From Flavipsychrobacter sp. (GTDB taxonomy: Bacteria; Bacteroidota; Bacteroidia; Chitinophagales; Chitinophagaceae), in the NCBI GenBank assembly GCA_017849575.1, contig JAFIGV010000015.1, positions 186,001 through 250,000 on the forward strand: a DNA stretch of 64,000 nucleotides, read 5' to 3'. The number at the start of each line of letters is the position of its first letter. Position 1 is the stretch's first letter. The notes under the pieces were generated by a model, which did not search any database, was not told the origin of the DNA, and saw only the letters and a list, made by a program, of their open reading frames with translations. The position numbers and the translations under genes were made by a program. This document shows positions 9,677 to 17,537 of the stretch, one piece after another.

Positions 9677-10030
9677 TTACCGAACCATTAGTCGCAACAA
9701 CATCAACAGCAAGCCCAGGGTAAAAAGTGTTCCGAAAAGTAGTTGATTGTACTTTGCCAGTAACTCAGGTAGAAAGATGTCGAAATTTGCCTTTGTAGAA
9801 GAGGAATATTTTCTTGCCACTACAGTGAGCGGGCAACTACCCCGGAACAAAAGCAGAATGCCTCCCTCTACAATAATCGCCAGCACACAAATCCAGGACC
9901 AGCGGTTAATGTTGCCTGAAAGACCGCTCCACAAGACATACAGCACTGCGCTACCCAACACCAGCCAGATCAACGTGTGGATCGCTTTGATCAGAAACAA
10001 CCTGCGCGATGCCTGTTTATTTGTTGTCAT
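9677..10030 (-). CDS. Three-span membrane protein coupled to AbiE
   Basis: 117 residues with three likely membrane helices: about 15-35 (LIWLVLGSAVLYVLW), 43-60 (WSWICVLAIIVEGGILLLF) and 96-114 (LFGTLFTLGLLLMLLRL). The motif SCPLTVVARKY between helices 2 and 3 resembles small DUF2784-like membrane proteins (low confidence). Its start ATG overlaps the stop of the AbiEii-like gene by 4 bp, so it is translationally coupled and forms the third cistron of the AbiE operon. Function not known; whether it belongs to the defence function or is a passenger is an open question. Confidence 0.65.
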   Translation of the reverse strand: MTTNKQASRRLFLIKAIHTLIWLVLGSAVLYVLWSGLSGNINRWSWICVLAIIVEGGILLLFRGSCPLTVVARKYSSSTKANFDIFLPELLAKYNQLLFGTLFTLGLLLMLLRLMVR

Positions 10031-11040
10031 TTGTCTTTCCCTGTCGCTCTGAATCTCTCCTGCAATTCTTTCAACCGCTCTATCAGCTTCTTAAATGGCA
10101 AGTGCTCACCGGAAATCATGTTTGTCACCAGTTGCTGATAGTCGTCTTGCCATGCTGCTAACACTTGATTAGGAGGAATGAAGTTAATGGTTGCCTTACC
10201 GTGTTGATCGTAGGTAATTCCGCGTTCCGGTGTAAGGTTTTCTCTGTGCGCTACTATGGTGTTATATAGTGTCTGGTCTTGCAGGGCCGCTTTGGCATAG
10301 TCCGTATCCATCAAGCGCTCCAAATCATAAAGATGACGCGACATTCTGTTACGGGGTGTAATAATTTCCTTCTTTAAGAACTGCTCATGTAGCAGGAAAG
10401 CCTTTTCCAGAAATGTTCTCGATGGTAATACACAGGGTATATCGAATGGGTCCCCGCTAAAGGGTTGATCGGGGTAGGCTTCAGAAAGCATCGACCTGAT
10501 CGTTCTCTTTTCGCAAGGCTCAGTAAGCGACCTGCCGCTGATCTCGAGCACCACGCGGTCATTTAGGTAAGCCGACTTATCGAGCACCGAATGATACTGT
10601 ACAAATACCGGCACCGGTTCCTGGTCTTTCGATTCGGTTTGCTCGGGAGTTACACTAAACAGTTTTTCGGGCACGCCCATCTCTGACAGTCTGTTACCTA
10701 ACCGCTCGGTAAGTTCGACCTTTGCAAATGCTGCAGATATTTTGCGTAATTTCCTTAGCTGTGATGGATTCTCTATGTCGCCCATGCCAAAGTAGCTGCG
10801 ATCTATAGCGAAATCTATATCCTCCGAAAAACGCTCTATAAGCTTATACCCCTTGCTAAGCGAGGTGCCACCCTTAAAAACAAGATGGTCTTTAATACCT
10901 GCAAGACTGAAGAGGGCTTGCAGCACCAGTGTTACCCATACGTCTTTTTCTACCGCCTGTTCGGGTATGCCCAATTGCCCGGCAGTTGTCGTTAATGTGG
11001 TTTTCTTCTGATCATCAGTCAGTTTCAGCCATGGTATCAT
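10027..11040 (-). CDS. abiEii: AbiEii-type nucleotidyltransferase toxin
   Basis: 337 residues, the usual length of the AbiEii/AbiGii toxin family. The nucleotidyltransferase signature is clear: LVFKGGTSLSKGYKLIERF at about residues 53-71 followed by DIDF (Asp74, Asp76), the GSx10DxD pattern. Family members modify tRNA or other targets with nucleotides and cause reversible growth arrest during phage infection (known for AbiE/MenT relatives). The C-terminal half contains RNRMSRHLYDLERLM, also typical. It overlaps its upstream partner by 4 bp (11037-11040), the classic order antitoxin then toxin. Expected to act in the cytoplasm. Confidence 0.92.
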   Translation of the reverse strand: MIPWLKLTDDQKKTTLTTTAGQLGIPEQAVEKDVWVTLVLQALFSLAGIKDHLVFKGGTSLSKGYKLIERFSEDIDFAIDRSYFGMGDIENPSQLRKLRKISAAFAKVELTERLGNRLSEMGVPEKLFSVTPEQTESKDQEPVPVFVQYHSVLDKSAYLNDRVVLEISGRSLTEPCEKRTIRSMLSEAYPDQPFSGDPFDIPCVLPSRTFLEKAFLLHEQFLKKEIITPRNRMSRHLYDLERLMDTDYAKAALQDQTLYNTIVAHRENLTPERGITYDQHGKATINFIPPNQVLAAWQDDYQQLVTNMISGEHLPFKKLIERLKELQERFRATGKDK

Positions 11041-11675
11041 GTGGATGGCGATTGTGTAAGAATGTCTTGTATAATGGCTCTTATCCAGGCGGGCGCCAGC
11101 AGCGCATCTGCTTCCAGCACAAACCTGCTTTCTCCCTGCAGGCTAAGCTTTAGCTTTTGTATTACCGCTTCTGTCACGGCTTCCTTTCCCATGGCTTTCA
11201 ACGCCTGTACTATTACCGGCAGTACCTTGCTGCGCATGGCAAACAGCTTTGAAGAGCCGGGCTTAAACACTATGGTTCGCTTACCCAGCTTAAAGTTCTT
11301 TGGTCCGCCGCTGGTGACAAACGTAAGCTTCATAGGAACCTGTGGAGTGAAACCTAATTGCAACAGTGCCTGGTCTCCGGTGGGTATGATGGTTACCCCT
11401 TCTTTATCAGCCACAGCTATAGCCACTTCGCGCGCAGTTGGCAGTATGGTTCCTAACAGTGTGTCTTTTTTCGGAAAGATATAAATACCCCGGGCCAGCC
11501 GGACGATCTTTCCTCTTTGCTCCAGGCGTTGAAAGGCTTTACGAATAGCTTCTTCAGAACTGATATCAAAGAACTCAGACATATTAACTACCTTTCCAAT
11601 ATGGTTGGTTAGCAGCCGCTGTTCTACAGTATTTTCAACACTTTCCAAGGATGAGCTATTCTGATCTTGTCCCAA
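11037..11675 (-). CDS. abiEi: AbiEi/DUF6088-type antitoxin and repressor
   Basis: 212 residues if the TTG at 11675 is the start; no ATG occurs before residue 32, and a second TTG at 11648 is equally possible. N-terminal winged-helix part: VVNMSEFFDISSEEAIRKAF then LEQRGKIVRLARGIYIFP, the signature of type IV antitoxins of the AbiEi/DUF6088 group, which both repress their own promoter and block the toxin's effect. The rest (TGDQALLQLGF, KLTFVTSGGPKNFKLG) matches the antitoxin C-domain. An 11-bp inverted repeat overlaps the start region. A TTG start and an operator inside the initiation region would keep expression low. Confidence 0.85.
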   Translation of the reverse strand: MGQDQNSSSLESVENTVEQRLLTNHIGKVVNMSEFFDISSEEAIRKAFQRLEQRGKIVRLARGIYIFPKKDTLLGTILPTAREVAIAVADKEGVTIIPTGDQALLQLGFTPQVPMKLTFVTSGGPKNFKLGKRTIVFKPGSSKLFAMRSKVLPVIVQALKAMGKEAVTEAVIQKLKLSLQGESRFVLEADALLAPAWIRAIIQDILTQSPST

Positions 11676-11698
11676 AAATAGTTAAAATTTGGGACAAG
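11666..11698. promoter_or_regulatory. Inverted-repeat operator of the AbiE operon
   Basis: Perfect 11-bp arms CTTGTCCCAAA (11666-11676) and TTTGGGACAAG (11688-11698) with an 11-bp AT-rich spacer. Placed at the start of the antitoxin gene, as expected for an AbiEi-type autorepressor binding site. If translation starts at the TTG at 11648 the whole palindrome is upstream of the gene. Confidence 0.7.
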
Positions 11699-11793
11699 TC
11701 TCACGACACATGCCGCCAGGTCGCTTACAAGACCTTCCCTGAACAAGACCTTCAGCAAAGGTATCGAAGCCGGGACACAGCGCGCGATAGCAA

Positions 11794-12948
11794 CTACTCC
11801 GCCGACATCAGTGCTTTATTAAAGCTGACCACCAGCTTAAAAAGATCTTCGTGTTCGTTCATTGGTAAAGTTTCTGCCCGGTCGTTGATGTCGTGATAGG
11901 CGGCTATGCCACCCTGTGTATAAAAGAAAAATGCAGGCACACCCTTTTCCGTAAAGTGGTAGTGATCGCTGTTTTGCGCCTTGCCCGTTGGTCTGATGGC
12001 AGTAAGTAGTTTTTGCTGTTCGTTGATCTGCTGCATCAGGGCAAACTCTTTCGGAAACTCGGTTGCATTCACCACCGTTATGCCATCATCGCCCGTACCG
12101 GCAAGGTCGGTATTGAGCAGAAACCGTATATGCTGCAACGAAACCAGTGGATGCGCTACAAAATATTCCGAGCCCTTTAAACCTATCTCTTCCCCGGCAA
12201 ACAATATAAATACCATGGTATAGGGCTGCGGATGGCTGCCATAGTAATGCGCCAGGTTCAGCAATAAAGCCGTTCCGCTGGCATTGTCGTTGGCTCCGGG
12301 AAAGTAAGTGTCACTACCCATATTGCCCAGATGATCATAGTGCGCTGTCATCACGATCATGGAGTCTGGCTGCCGCGTACCTCGTACCATACCGCATATA
12401 TTAGCGGCGGCAAATTGTTTCACAAAGCGTTGCTCGATGTCTGCTACAAAACGCTCGGGTGGCACACCCTGCAGCACACGCTTTCTTACTTCTATAGCGG
12501 TATAGCTTTCCTCCACCGGCGCGGCCGACCAGGTAAGTGTATCTGTAACGAGCAGTACGAGGCGGTGATCGCGGTTCAGAAACTGGTTGCTGTCGGTTTG
12601 CGCCAGCCTGCCCGATGCCCGTACACCACGACTCTCGGGGCTCACTATGAAATCTCTTCCGGGTTGCAGCGTTTGACCATTTACCGTCAGTGCCATCTTT
12701 CCCGGAAAGGTGTTGGCAGGATAGGTAAACTCCTGTTTAAAACTTTTGCCCGACAACGGCTTCAACCCGTAGCTGCGGAACTCGCCCGCAAGGAAATCAG
12801 CCGCCCGCTTCATGCCATCGTTGGTATAGCCCCTTCCCTGAAAGTAGGCAGAAGTAAGCGTATCTACCATGCGCCTGCCAAAGGCAAGGTCCTGAGCGCT
12901 ACAGATTGTTACTGCGCCACTACATAACAGGCAAAACAGGTATCTCAT
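11794..12948 (-). CDS. Secreted M28-family zinc aminopeptidase
   Basis: 384 residues from the ATG at 12948, which begins a signal peptide (MRYLFCLLCSGAVTICSA, mature QDLAFG). The upstream 19 in-frame codons (Asn/Pro-rich) are not convincing. Two-zinc ligands of the M28 peptidase domain are in order: His and Asp in TAHYDHLG, Asp in GANDNASG, Glu pair in FAGEEIGLKGS, Asp in LLNTDLAG and His in NSDHYHFTEKG. Before the catalytic core a protease-associated-like segment is present (about residues 90-180). Acts in the periplasm or outside on peptides. It interrupts the run of defence genes and is probably an ordinary chromosomal gene. Confidence 0.92.
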   Translation of the reverse strand: MRYLFCLLCSGAVTICSAQDLAFGRRMVDTLTSAYFQGRGYTNDGMKRAADFLAGEFRSYGLKPLSGKSFKQEFTYPANTFPGKMALTVNGQTLQPGRDFIVSPESRGVRASGRLAQTDSNQFLNRDHRLVLLVTDTLTWSAAPVEESYTAIEVRKRVLQGVPPERFVADIEQRFVKQFAAANICGMVRGTRQPDSMIVMTAHYDHLGNMGSDTYFPGANDNASGTALLLNLAHYYGSHPQPYTMVFILFAGEEIGLKGSEYFVAHPLVSLQHIRFLLNTDLAGTGDDGITVVNATEFPKEFALMQQINEQQKLLTAIRPTGKAQNSDHYHFTEKGVPAFFFYTQGGIAAYHDINDRAETLPMNEHEDLFKLVVSFNKALMSAE

Positions 12949-13073
12949 GAGGTTGTTGTTGTTTGGGTTGGGTGAAAGGTTTGATGGGTTGATGCATTTT
13001 TGCATCGCCGGAAGAGCTGAATTTTTCGCTCCCAGGTTTCGTTTCCAGGTTGGGCATAAAGTAAGCGAAAGAC

Positions 13074-13466
13074 TTATTCTTCTATAACTTCTGCATTATC
13101 TCTAACCCAATACATCGTTATTCCTAATCGGGTAATTTCAGGGCGAACCGTTGCTAGTACATCCATTAGATAGTAATCATGCGGATGAGCGATGCCAATC
13201 TTAGCTCGAGGATGTAGTCCTTTTTGTTCCAACACCTTGACGAGTGCCTTTCCTAAGTGGGTTTTAATCTGACCGCTATCAAATTTTGCCCTTTTGGTTG
13301 TGGACAGGTTTCCTCTTGCACCCTTTGCTTCCACAATCAACAGCTTTCCATTCTTCACAGCCTCAATGTCATTGCCGCGCGACGAACCCAGGCAGGACCT
13401 TTTGATCTCGTATCCTTGATTTTCCAGCCAGGTACACAGGCTTTTTACTACGAAGTCTTCAGTCAT
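13074..13466 (-). CDS. PD-(D/E)XK-type nuclease, third gene of an unnamed three-gene cassette
   Basis: 130 residues. The core of a restriction-endonuclease-like fold is visible: SSRGNDIEA (Asp33) then LLIVEAKG (Glu46, Lys48), i.e. D-x12-E-x-K, followed by ARGNLSTTKRAKFDSGQIKTHLGKAL where Gln67 sits like the conserved Gln of Mrr/VSR-type folds. An N-terminal helix (VKSLCTWLENQGYEI) precedes the first strand, as in small DNA-end or plasmid-attacking nucleases. No DNA-recognition domain is attached. It begins 12 bp after the stop of the CHAT-like gene, so the two are almost surely co-transcribed. The likely role is the DNA-cutting effector of a defence cassette (inference). Confidence 0.7.
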   Translation of the reverse strand: MTEDFVVKSLCTWLENQGYEIKRSCLGSSRGNDIEAVKNGKLLIVEAKGARGNLSTTKRAKFDSGQIKTHLGKALVKVLEQKGLHPRAKIGIAHPHDYYLMDVLATVRPEITRLGITMYWVRDNAEVIEE

Positions 13467-13478
13467 TTTGTTTATTGT

Positions 13479-14084
13479 TTACCTTGTTTGTTTCTTCCTG
13501 CTACGTACAAACCATAGGCGTTCATTGGTGACAAACCTAAAGTCAAGTTCACGAATTTGCCCATTACAATTCTCTTTGAGTGACTGTTCTATTTTGGCAA
13601 TGCCCTTGGAATCAAAAGGAAATTCTTGCATAATATCGAGAAGGCGTATCTCGAACGATGCCGAAGGAAGCCAGTCAACTACTTGTTTGTACCCCATAAT
13701 TGCCACCGTTTCCGTACGCTCCATAAAATTTTGCAAGAGTCTGTTATCCATCTTCAAGGTTAAACAACTACCAAAGTAAATTACAACACCGCTACACTTG
13801 TTTTCTAGGACTTCTGCAAGTTCTTCAAGCGACATTTCTTCTTTGCCAATTGTGATGTGACCCTTCTTCCCATGAAATGCCAGATACAACAACGGGTATT
13901 TCCTGTGAAAAGACTTAGTCTTCCATCGTTTTAGGGAAAATATGAGTTCCTCTTTCGTTGCGCAGCGATGGTGCACAAAAGGCATATTGCTGCGACGATG
14001 TACCAAATCGAGTACGGGAAACACGGAGGTTTTATCCCTGTGATCGCCGTACCAAAAGCCTTCAAGGCAGAAGATTCCTTTCAT
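13479..14084 (-). CDS. CHAT/caspase-like protein, second gene of an unnamed three-gene cassette
   Basis: 201 residues. Two motifs mark a possible caspase-like (CHAT) fold: hydrophobic strand LLYLAF then HGKKG (His71), and strand GVVIYFGSC (Cys107). The order, spacing (36 residues) and strand contexts fit a catalytic His/Cys pair. I believe related proteins are filed as DUF6642, from memory only. The N-terminus (GIFCLEGFWYGD) resembles the first strand of the fold. Start overlaps the stop of the upstream gene by 4 bp, so translation is coupled. A protease in a gene set with a nuclease suggests that it activates or is activated by a partner after infection, as in CRISPR-Craspase or gasdermin systems; this is inference. 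Confidence 0.6.
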   Translation of the reverse strand: MKGIFCLEGFWYGDHRDKTSVFPVLDLVHRRSNMPFVHHRCATKEELIFSLKRWKTKSFHRKYPLLYLAFHGKKGHITIGKEEMSLEELAEVLENKCSGVVIYFGSCLTLKMDNRLLQNFMERTETVAIMGYKQVVDWLPSASFEIRLLDIMQEFPFDSKGIAKIEQSLKENCNGQIRELDFRFVTNERLWFVRSRKKQTR

Positions 14085-14671
14085 CTCGTTTCTTTGATTT
14101 TAGTTGTCCTTGGTTTTCTGTCTTTGATGCTTCTTCCGTACATCATCAGAAACTTGTCAATATCTCCAAAGCTTCTGTTGTCTAATTCCGTGATAAGACC
14201 TTCTATAAACTGCTTTAGCTGTACGATGTCGTTCCAACTGCTCGGCTTTTTCTTGGCTGTGGCAGTTTTGCCACTGTCTTTTAGCAGAGTATTCATCGCC
14301 CGAAAGTTGTGCTGATCAATGATCGGAATTCCTGCAGCGTGATGAACCAAATGCGTTATGTAAGCAGTGGTGATGTAAGCAGTTTTAGGTAGCCGCCGTT
14401 GCCACCAGTTGAAGGTGGCTTCGGGTGAAGAAGTTGCATTTGTTTGCGTAAAGTCACCCCAGAGCTGCTGCACTTTAATAATTAATGCCTTTTGCTTTTC
14501 CGGAAAGTTTTCTTTTCCTTCATGACCCCATTTCCATTTTAAGGCGTTTTCAATTTCTGAATTATGCTGATTCAAAGAAGAAAACACCAGTTTATATCGC
14601 TCATAATCGTTTGCAGGATACTTCTCATAATTGTAAAGTGAAAAGTATTTGTCGAAGATTTGATCAGTCAT
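14081..14671 (-). CDS. Unrecognised protein, first gene of a CHAT-like/nuclease cassette
   Basis: 196 residues, helical, no signal peptide or membrane segment. Noticeable parts: ALKWKWGHEGK (residues about 43-53), TFNWWQRRL (about 84-92) and THLVHHAAGIPIIDQHNFRAMN (split here: THLVHHAAG then IPIIDQHNFRAMN). The last part has the look of the hairpin plus Asp of HhH-GPD DNA glycosylase-type folds (compare PVDTHVxR), so a DNA-binding or sensing role is conceivable; this is weak. The C-terminus is very basic (KDRKPRTTKIK). It leads a coupled operon with the CHAT-like and nuclease genes, so it may be the sensor or regulator. Confidence 0.55.
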   Translation of the reverse strand: MTDQIFDKYFSLYNYEKYPANDYERYKLVFSSLNQHNSEIENALKWKWGHEGKENFPEKQKALIIKVQQLWGDFTQTNATSSPEATFNWWQRRLPKTAYITTAYITHLVHHAAGIPIIDQHNFRAMNTLLKDSGKTATAKKKPSSWNDIVQLKQFIEGLITELDNRSFGDIDKFLMMYGRSIKDRKPRTTKIKETR

Positions 14672-14933
14672 ATTGTTCAGTTGAAGTTGATGTTTATATT
14701 TAATAGCACTTTTGTCTCTTCCGAGCCTTTGCCCTTCAGTGCTGCCGAACGGTTTAGATCAAGGGTGCTGCCGCACTCGTCTAAGAAGCCGCAGGGACGG
14801 TCAGTTATTTTAAGGTAAATCACTTACACGGAATCTTGACCCTGATCCTAAACATCTTGTCGGCGAATGCGATTGAATGTTTTACTATCAATGCCTCCCT
14901 AATTACTGCTTATTCCCCAAACCTTCATGGTTC

Positions 14934-15611
14934 CTATAGTCGATTAATATTTCCTGTGAGGCAATTGGGATAAGTACCAGCAAAGCCTTCAATCAAAGCA
15001 TCCTGAACTTCAGGGTAGCTCTCAAAGACCTTCATCCATACGGACAAGAAACCGCTTCCGGTTGCCATACTGACAATTGAGGGGATATAGCTTTCGGGCA
15101 TGCCACAAGACACATAGTAATGGAGGGCGACCAACACGGCCTTGTCTTCTGCCTCCTTACGTTTCAGCCAACGCCTGTCATCAATTGTAGTATTGTGAGC
15201 ATATCTTCCCAAACCGGTTAATTTAAACGTATTCTCAACTCGTGTTGTGTCAATATCTGCCGAATAGCCCGACTTCATAACTACAATTCCACCTGGCAAG
15301 AAGTCGAATAAAAGATGAGTATTATGCGTATCCGGCCAATAATAGTCGTTGATGTTTAAATATGCGTGCCCTTTTATGCTATTACAAGAGGGACAGGCGA
15401 GTAGAAAGTTGTTCCAGTTAAGTGCTACTCCCGGAACCACACCTTTAGGCTGCATGTGCTCCACATGCAAATAGGGTAAATGCATTTCACAGTAAGAGCA
15501 ATAATCGCCTATTCGCTGAATCAACTCGGGTCGCGCCTCACCATGTTCGAAGAAATCTATCGGATGGCCATCCGGTCCAATTGGCCATTCGCCTTTAGTT
15601 ATCGGTCTCAT
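14934..15611 (-). CDS. ptuB: Septu system HNH endonuclease PtuB
   Basis: 225 residues. HNH core with structural zinc: YCSYCEM (Cys38, Cys41), HVEHMQPKG (catalytic His52), NWNNFLLACPSCNS (Asn68; Cys73, Cys76). This CxxC...EH...N...CxxC layout is that of PtuB and of retron-associated HNH proteins. The gene overlaps the end of the ATPase gene by 17 bp, the normal ptuA-ptuB order of the Septu anti-phage system. PtuB is held in a complex with PtuA and cuts DNA when ATP falls or phage is sensed (known for the family). No reverse transcriptase or ncRNA is next to it, so this is stand-alone Septu rather than a retron. Confidence 0.85.
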   Translation of the reverse strand: MRPITKGEWPIGPDGHPIDFFEHGEARPELIQRIGDYCSYCEMHLPYLHVEHMQPKGVVPGVALNWNNFLLACPSCNSIKGHAYLNINDYYWPDTHNTHLLFDFLPGGIVVMKSGYSADIDTTRVENTFKLTGLGRYAHNTTIDDRRWLKRKEAEDKAVLVALHYYVSCGMPESYIPSIVSMATGSGFLSVWMKVFESYPEVQDALIEGFAGTYPNCLTGNINRL

Positions 15612-16896
15612 GGTCGCCTAAACGATGTTTGAAGGATTCAAGAAAGGCAACATAAGCCGGGTCGTCGTAATAAGGCTTCATCAGGTCATCCAAACGCTCC
15701 TTTGCTTCACTTATCTCCTCTTCCGATCGCTTCTGCTTATTTGTTGCTGTAACAATCTCATAATATTGCTTGGCAGCTTCTTTCATCTTCAGGAAACGTT
15801 CACTGCGTTGTGGATTCTTAACATGCATTTCTAGCTCAGCTATGTCCTCAATGCTTCGTTTGTAGTAATCGTCATCCATGTCCTTACCTTGTAGATCAAT
15901 CAACTCGTTATTTTTTAGTGATTGAATGATAAAGGGTGAGTGGGTTGTTGTGATAAACTGAATGGAAGGGAAAATCGACTTGAGTTTTCCGACAATGGTC
16001 TTTTGCCATTTAGGATGTAAATGCAGATCAAGTTCGTCAATTAGGACAATCCCCGGAGTTTCTTTTGTTGCGGCAAGTCCTAGTTGCGGATTAAGTAAAA
16101 CGCATCTGTACGCTATGTCAGCGACTATACCTATGATATTTCGTTGTCCGTCACTCAAATAGTTGAATGGTAAAGTTTGGCGGTTTTCAGCATCACCTCG
16201 AATTGCCATCAACGTATCATCATTGAAATCAAAATAGATAGTTTCCCAATCATCAATACAGGCTGTGACTGCTCGCTTGATTATTTGAATTTTTGCAGTT
16301 GCACCTTCCTTGTCTTGAAGTGCAGCGAGTTCCATAGTTTTAAACCACTCTACAAAACGCTTGAAACTTCCTTTCGCACTCAGACAATGGTGATAGCCTT
16401 CCAAACGTGATCCCTTAGGAAATGTCCGCACCTTTTCATTCGACTCAGTCCAAAGACGTGCTGAACCCAAGTAATTAAACAAGGGCAGAATCAGGTCTTT
16501 TCCGCCATCTTCCGCTAGCCTCTCCAGGTAGTGTTTGGCAACAAACTTCAGATCTTTGTCATTCATACGCATAAAGCCCCAGTTTTTATAAGGCTTTCCA
16601 ATAGACCATTCAATAGGTCTTCCCTCCATCCTGCCAGCAACAGCAATCGAAGTGTTCAGTTTAGATTCAACGCTGTGCTCATAAGATATTAGTCTAACAT
16701 CTTCTTTCCGTATAGGACGCACGTTCCTCCCTTCGACAATGGAGACGTAAGAATTGATAGCTATTGCTACAGCTTCTAGCATGCTCGTTTTTCCCGAACC
16801 ATTTTCTCCGATTAGCACGTTGAATTGTTCGTTGAACGAGAACTGCCTTTCGTCGAATCGCCTGAAATCCTTTACCGCTAGGGACAATATTTTCAT
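15595..16896 (-). CDS. ptuA: Septu system SMC-like ATPase PtuA
   Basis: 433 residues. ABC/SMC-type ATPase: Walker A GENGSGKT (residues 30-37), signature LSDGQR (247-252), Walker B GIVLIDELDLHLHP (282-295), and H-motif TTTHSPF (about 316-322). No long coiled coil, as in the short overcoming-lysogenisation-defect-like ATPases. Its partner HNH gene overlaps by 17 bp, which together defines a Septu defence system. PtuA senses infection and controls the bound PtuB nuclease in the cytoplasm. The gene upstream (zinc-site protein) ends 45 bp before this start, so it may share the transcript. Confidence 0.87.
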   Translation of the reverse strand: MKILSLAVKDFRRFDERQFSFNEQFNVLIGENGSGKTSMLEAVAIAINSYVSIVEGRNVRPIRKEDVRLISYEHSVESKLNTSIAVAGRMEGRPIEWSIGKPYKNWGFMRMNDKDLKFVAKHYLERLAEDGGKDLILPLFNYLGSARLWTESNEKVRTFPKGSRLEGYHHCLSAKGSFKRFVEWFKTMELAALQDKEGATAKIQIIKRAVTACIDDWETIYFDFNDDTLMAIRGDAENRQTLPFNYLSDGQRNIIGIVADIAYRCVLLNPQLGLAATKETPGIVLIDELDLHLHPKWQKTIVGKLKSIFPSIQFITTTHSPFIIQSLKNNELIDLQGKDMDDDYYKRSIEDIAELEMHVKNPQRSERFLKMKEAAKQYYEIVTATNKQKRSEEEISEAKERLDDLMKPYYDDPAYVAFLESFKHRLGDHETDN

Positions 16897-16941
16897 CTCA
16901 AACTCAAAGTTGTTTTCACCTTCTAAAAAGTAAATATACTA

Positions 16942-17436
16942 TTACCACTCCCCATGTTCTTTCATATCCTCAATCTTTTTGAACAATCCCATCTTTGCCT
17001 CTGCAATCGATTTATAGATGATAGTACCGAATACGGAGTCAATCCTGCATTTATAGCCGAAGGGAGTTTTGTTTTCAAAAACCCCAATGTTATGGGTGTC
17101 AATTTTCAAGTACCAGTTTCCTTTCTTGCTTACCTTCCAGTTTCTTGACAGCCAGTTTTTTCTTCGTTCAGCTCTGTTCCTTAAATCGCGTTCGCGCCTT
17201 TCTGGATTGATATAATCACCTGTCATTTTCTCTGCACAGACACATCCCACCCGGTATTCACCTGATACTTCAGGATGTTTAAGAATATGAACGTACCGTA
17301 TTTTTTCATTGCCACACATCATGCAACTCTCATAGTGTGTCTCCCATTCAGCCTGCCCGTCTTCGCGTACATCAACCACATCAATCAAGTTCCATCCTTT
17401 ATGCGGTATTCCTGTTTGCTTCCAATAGTTAGGCAT
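16942..17436 (-). CDS. Zinc-site protein of unknown function in the defence island
   Basis: 164 residues. Two cysteine groups suggest one zinc site: CMMCGNEKIRYVH (Cys38 and Cys41 region) and RVGCVCAEKM (about 62-71). The middle is Arg/Lys-rich (NPERRERDLRNRAERRKNW), and the end is KIEDMKEHGEW. The opening PNYWKQTGIPHKGW is Trp/aromatic. I do not recognise a named family, though proteins of this look occur beside restriction and recombination genes. It lies 45 bp upstream of ptuA on the same strand; a nucleic-acid-binding accessory role is a guess. Confidence 0.6.
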   Translation of the reverse strand: MPNYWKQTGIPHKGWNLIDVVDVREDGQAEWETHYESCMMCGNEKIRYVHILKHPEVSGEYRVGCVCAEKMTGDYINPERRERDLRNRAERRKNWLSRNWKVSKKGNWYLKIDTHNIGVFENKTPFGYKCRIDSVFGTIIYKSIAEAKMGLFKKIEDMKEHGEW

Positions 17437-17537
17437 ATCGGGTAACTTCTCAGCCTAAAAGTTACTCAAAATTTCTCTCCTTTGACCTAATGCTATTGAT
17501 ACAACTCCGTTCAAATGGCAGATTACCTGGTGTACGC

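Noticed and set aside
14934-16896. Retron with PtuAB effector
   Set aside because: No reverse transcriptase gene and no msr/msd-like RNA next to it.
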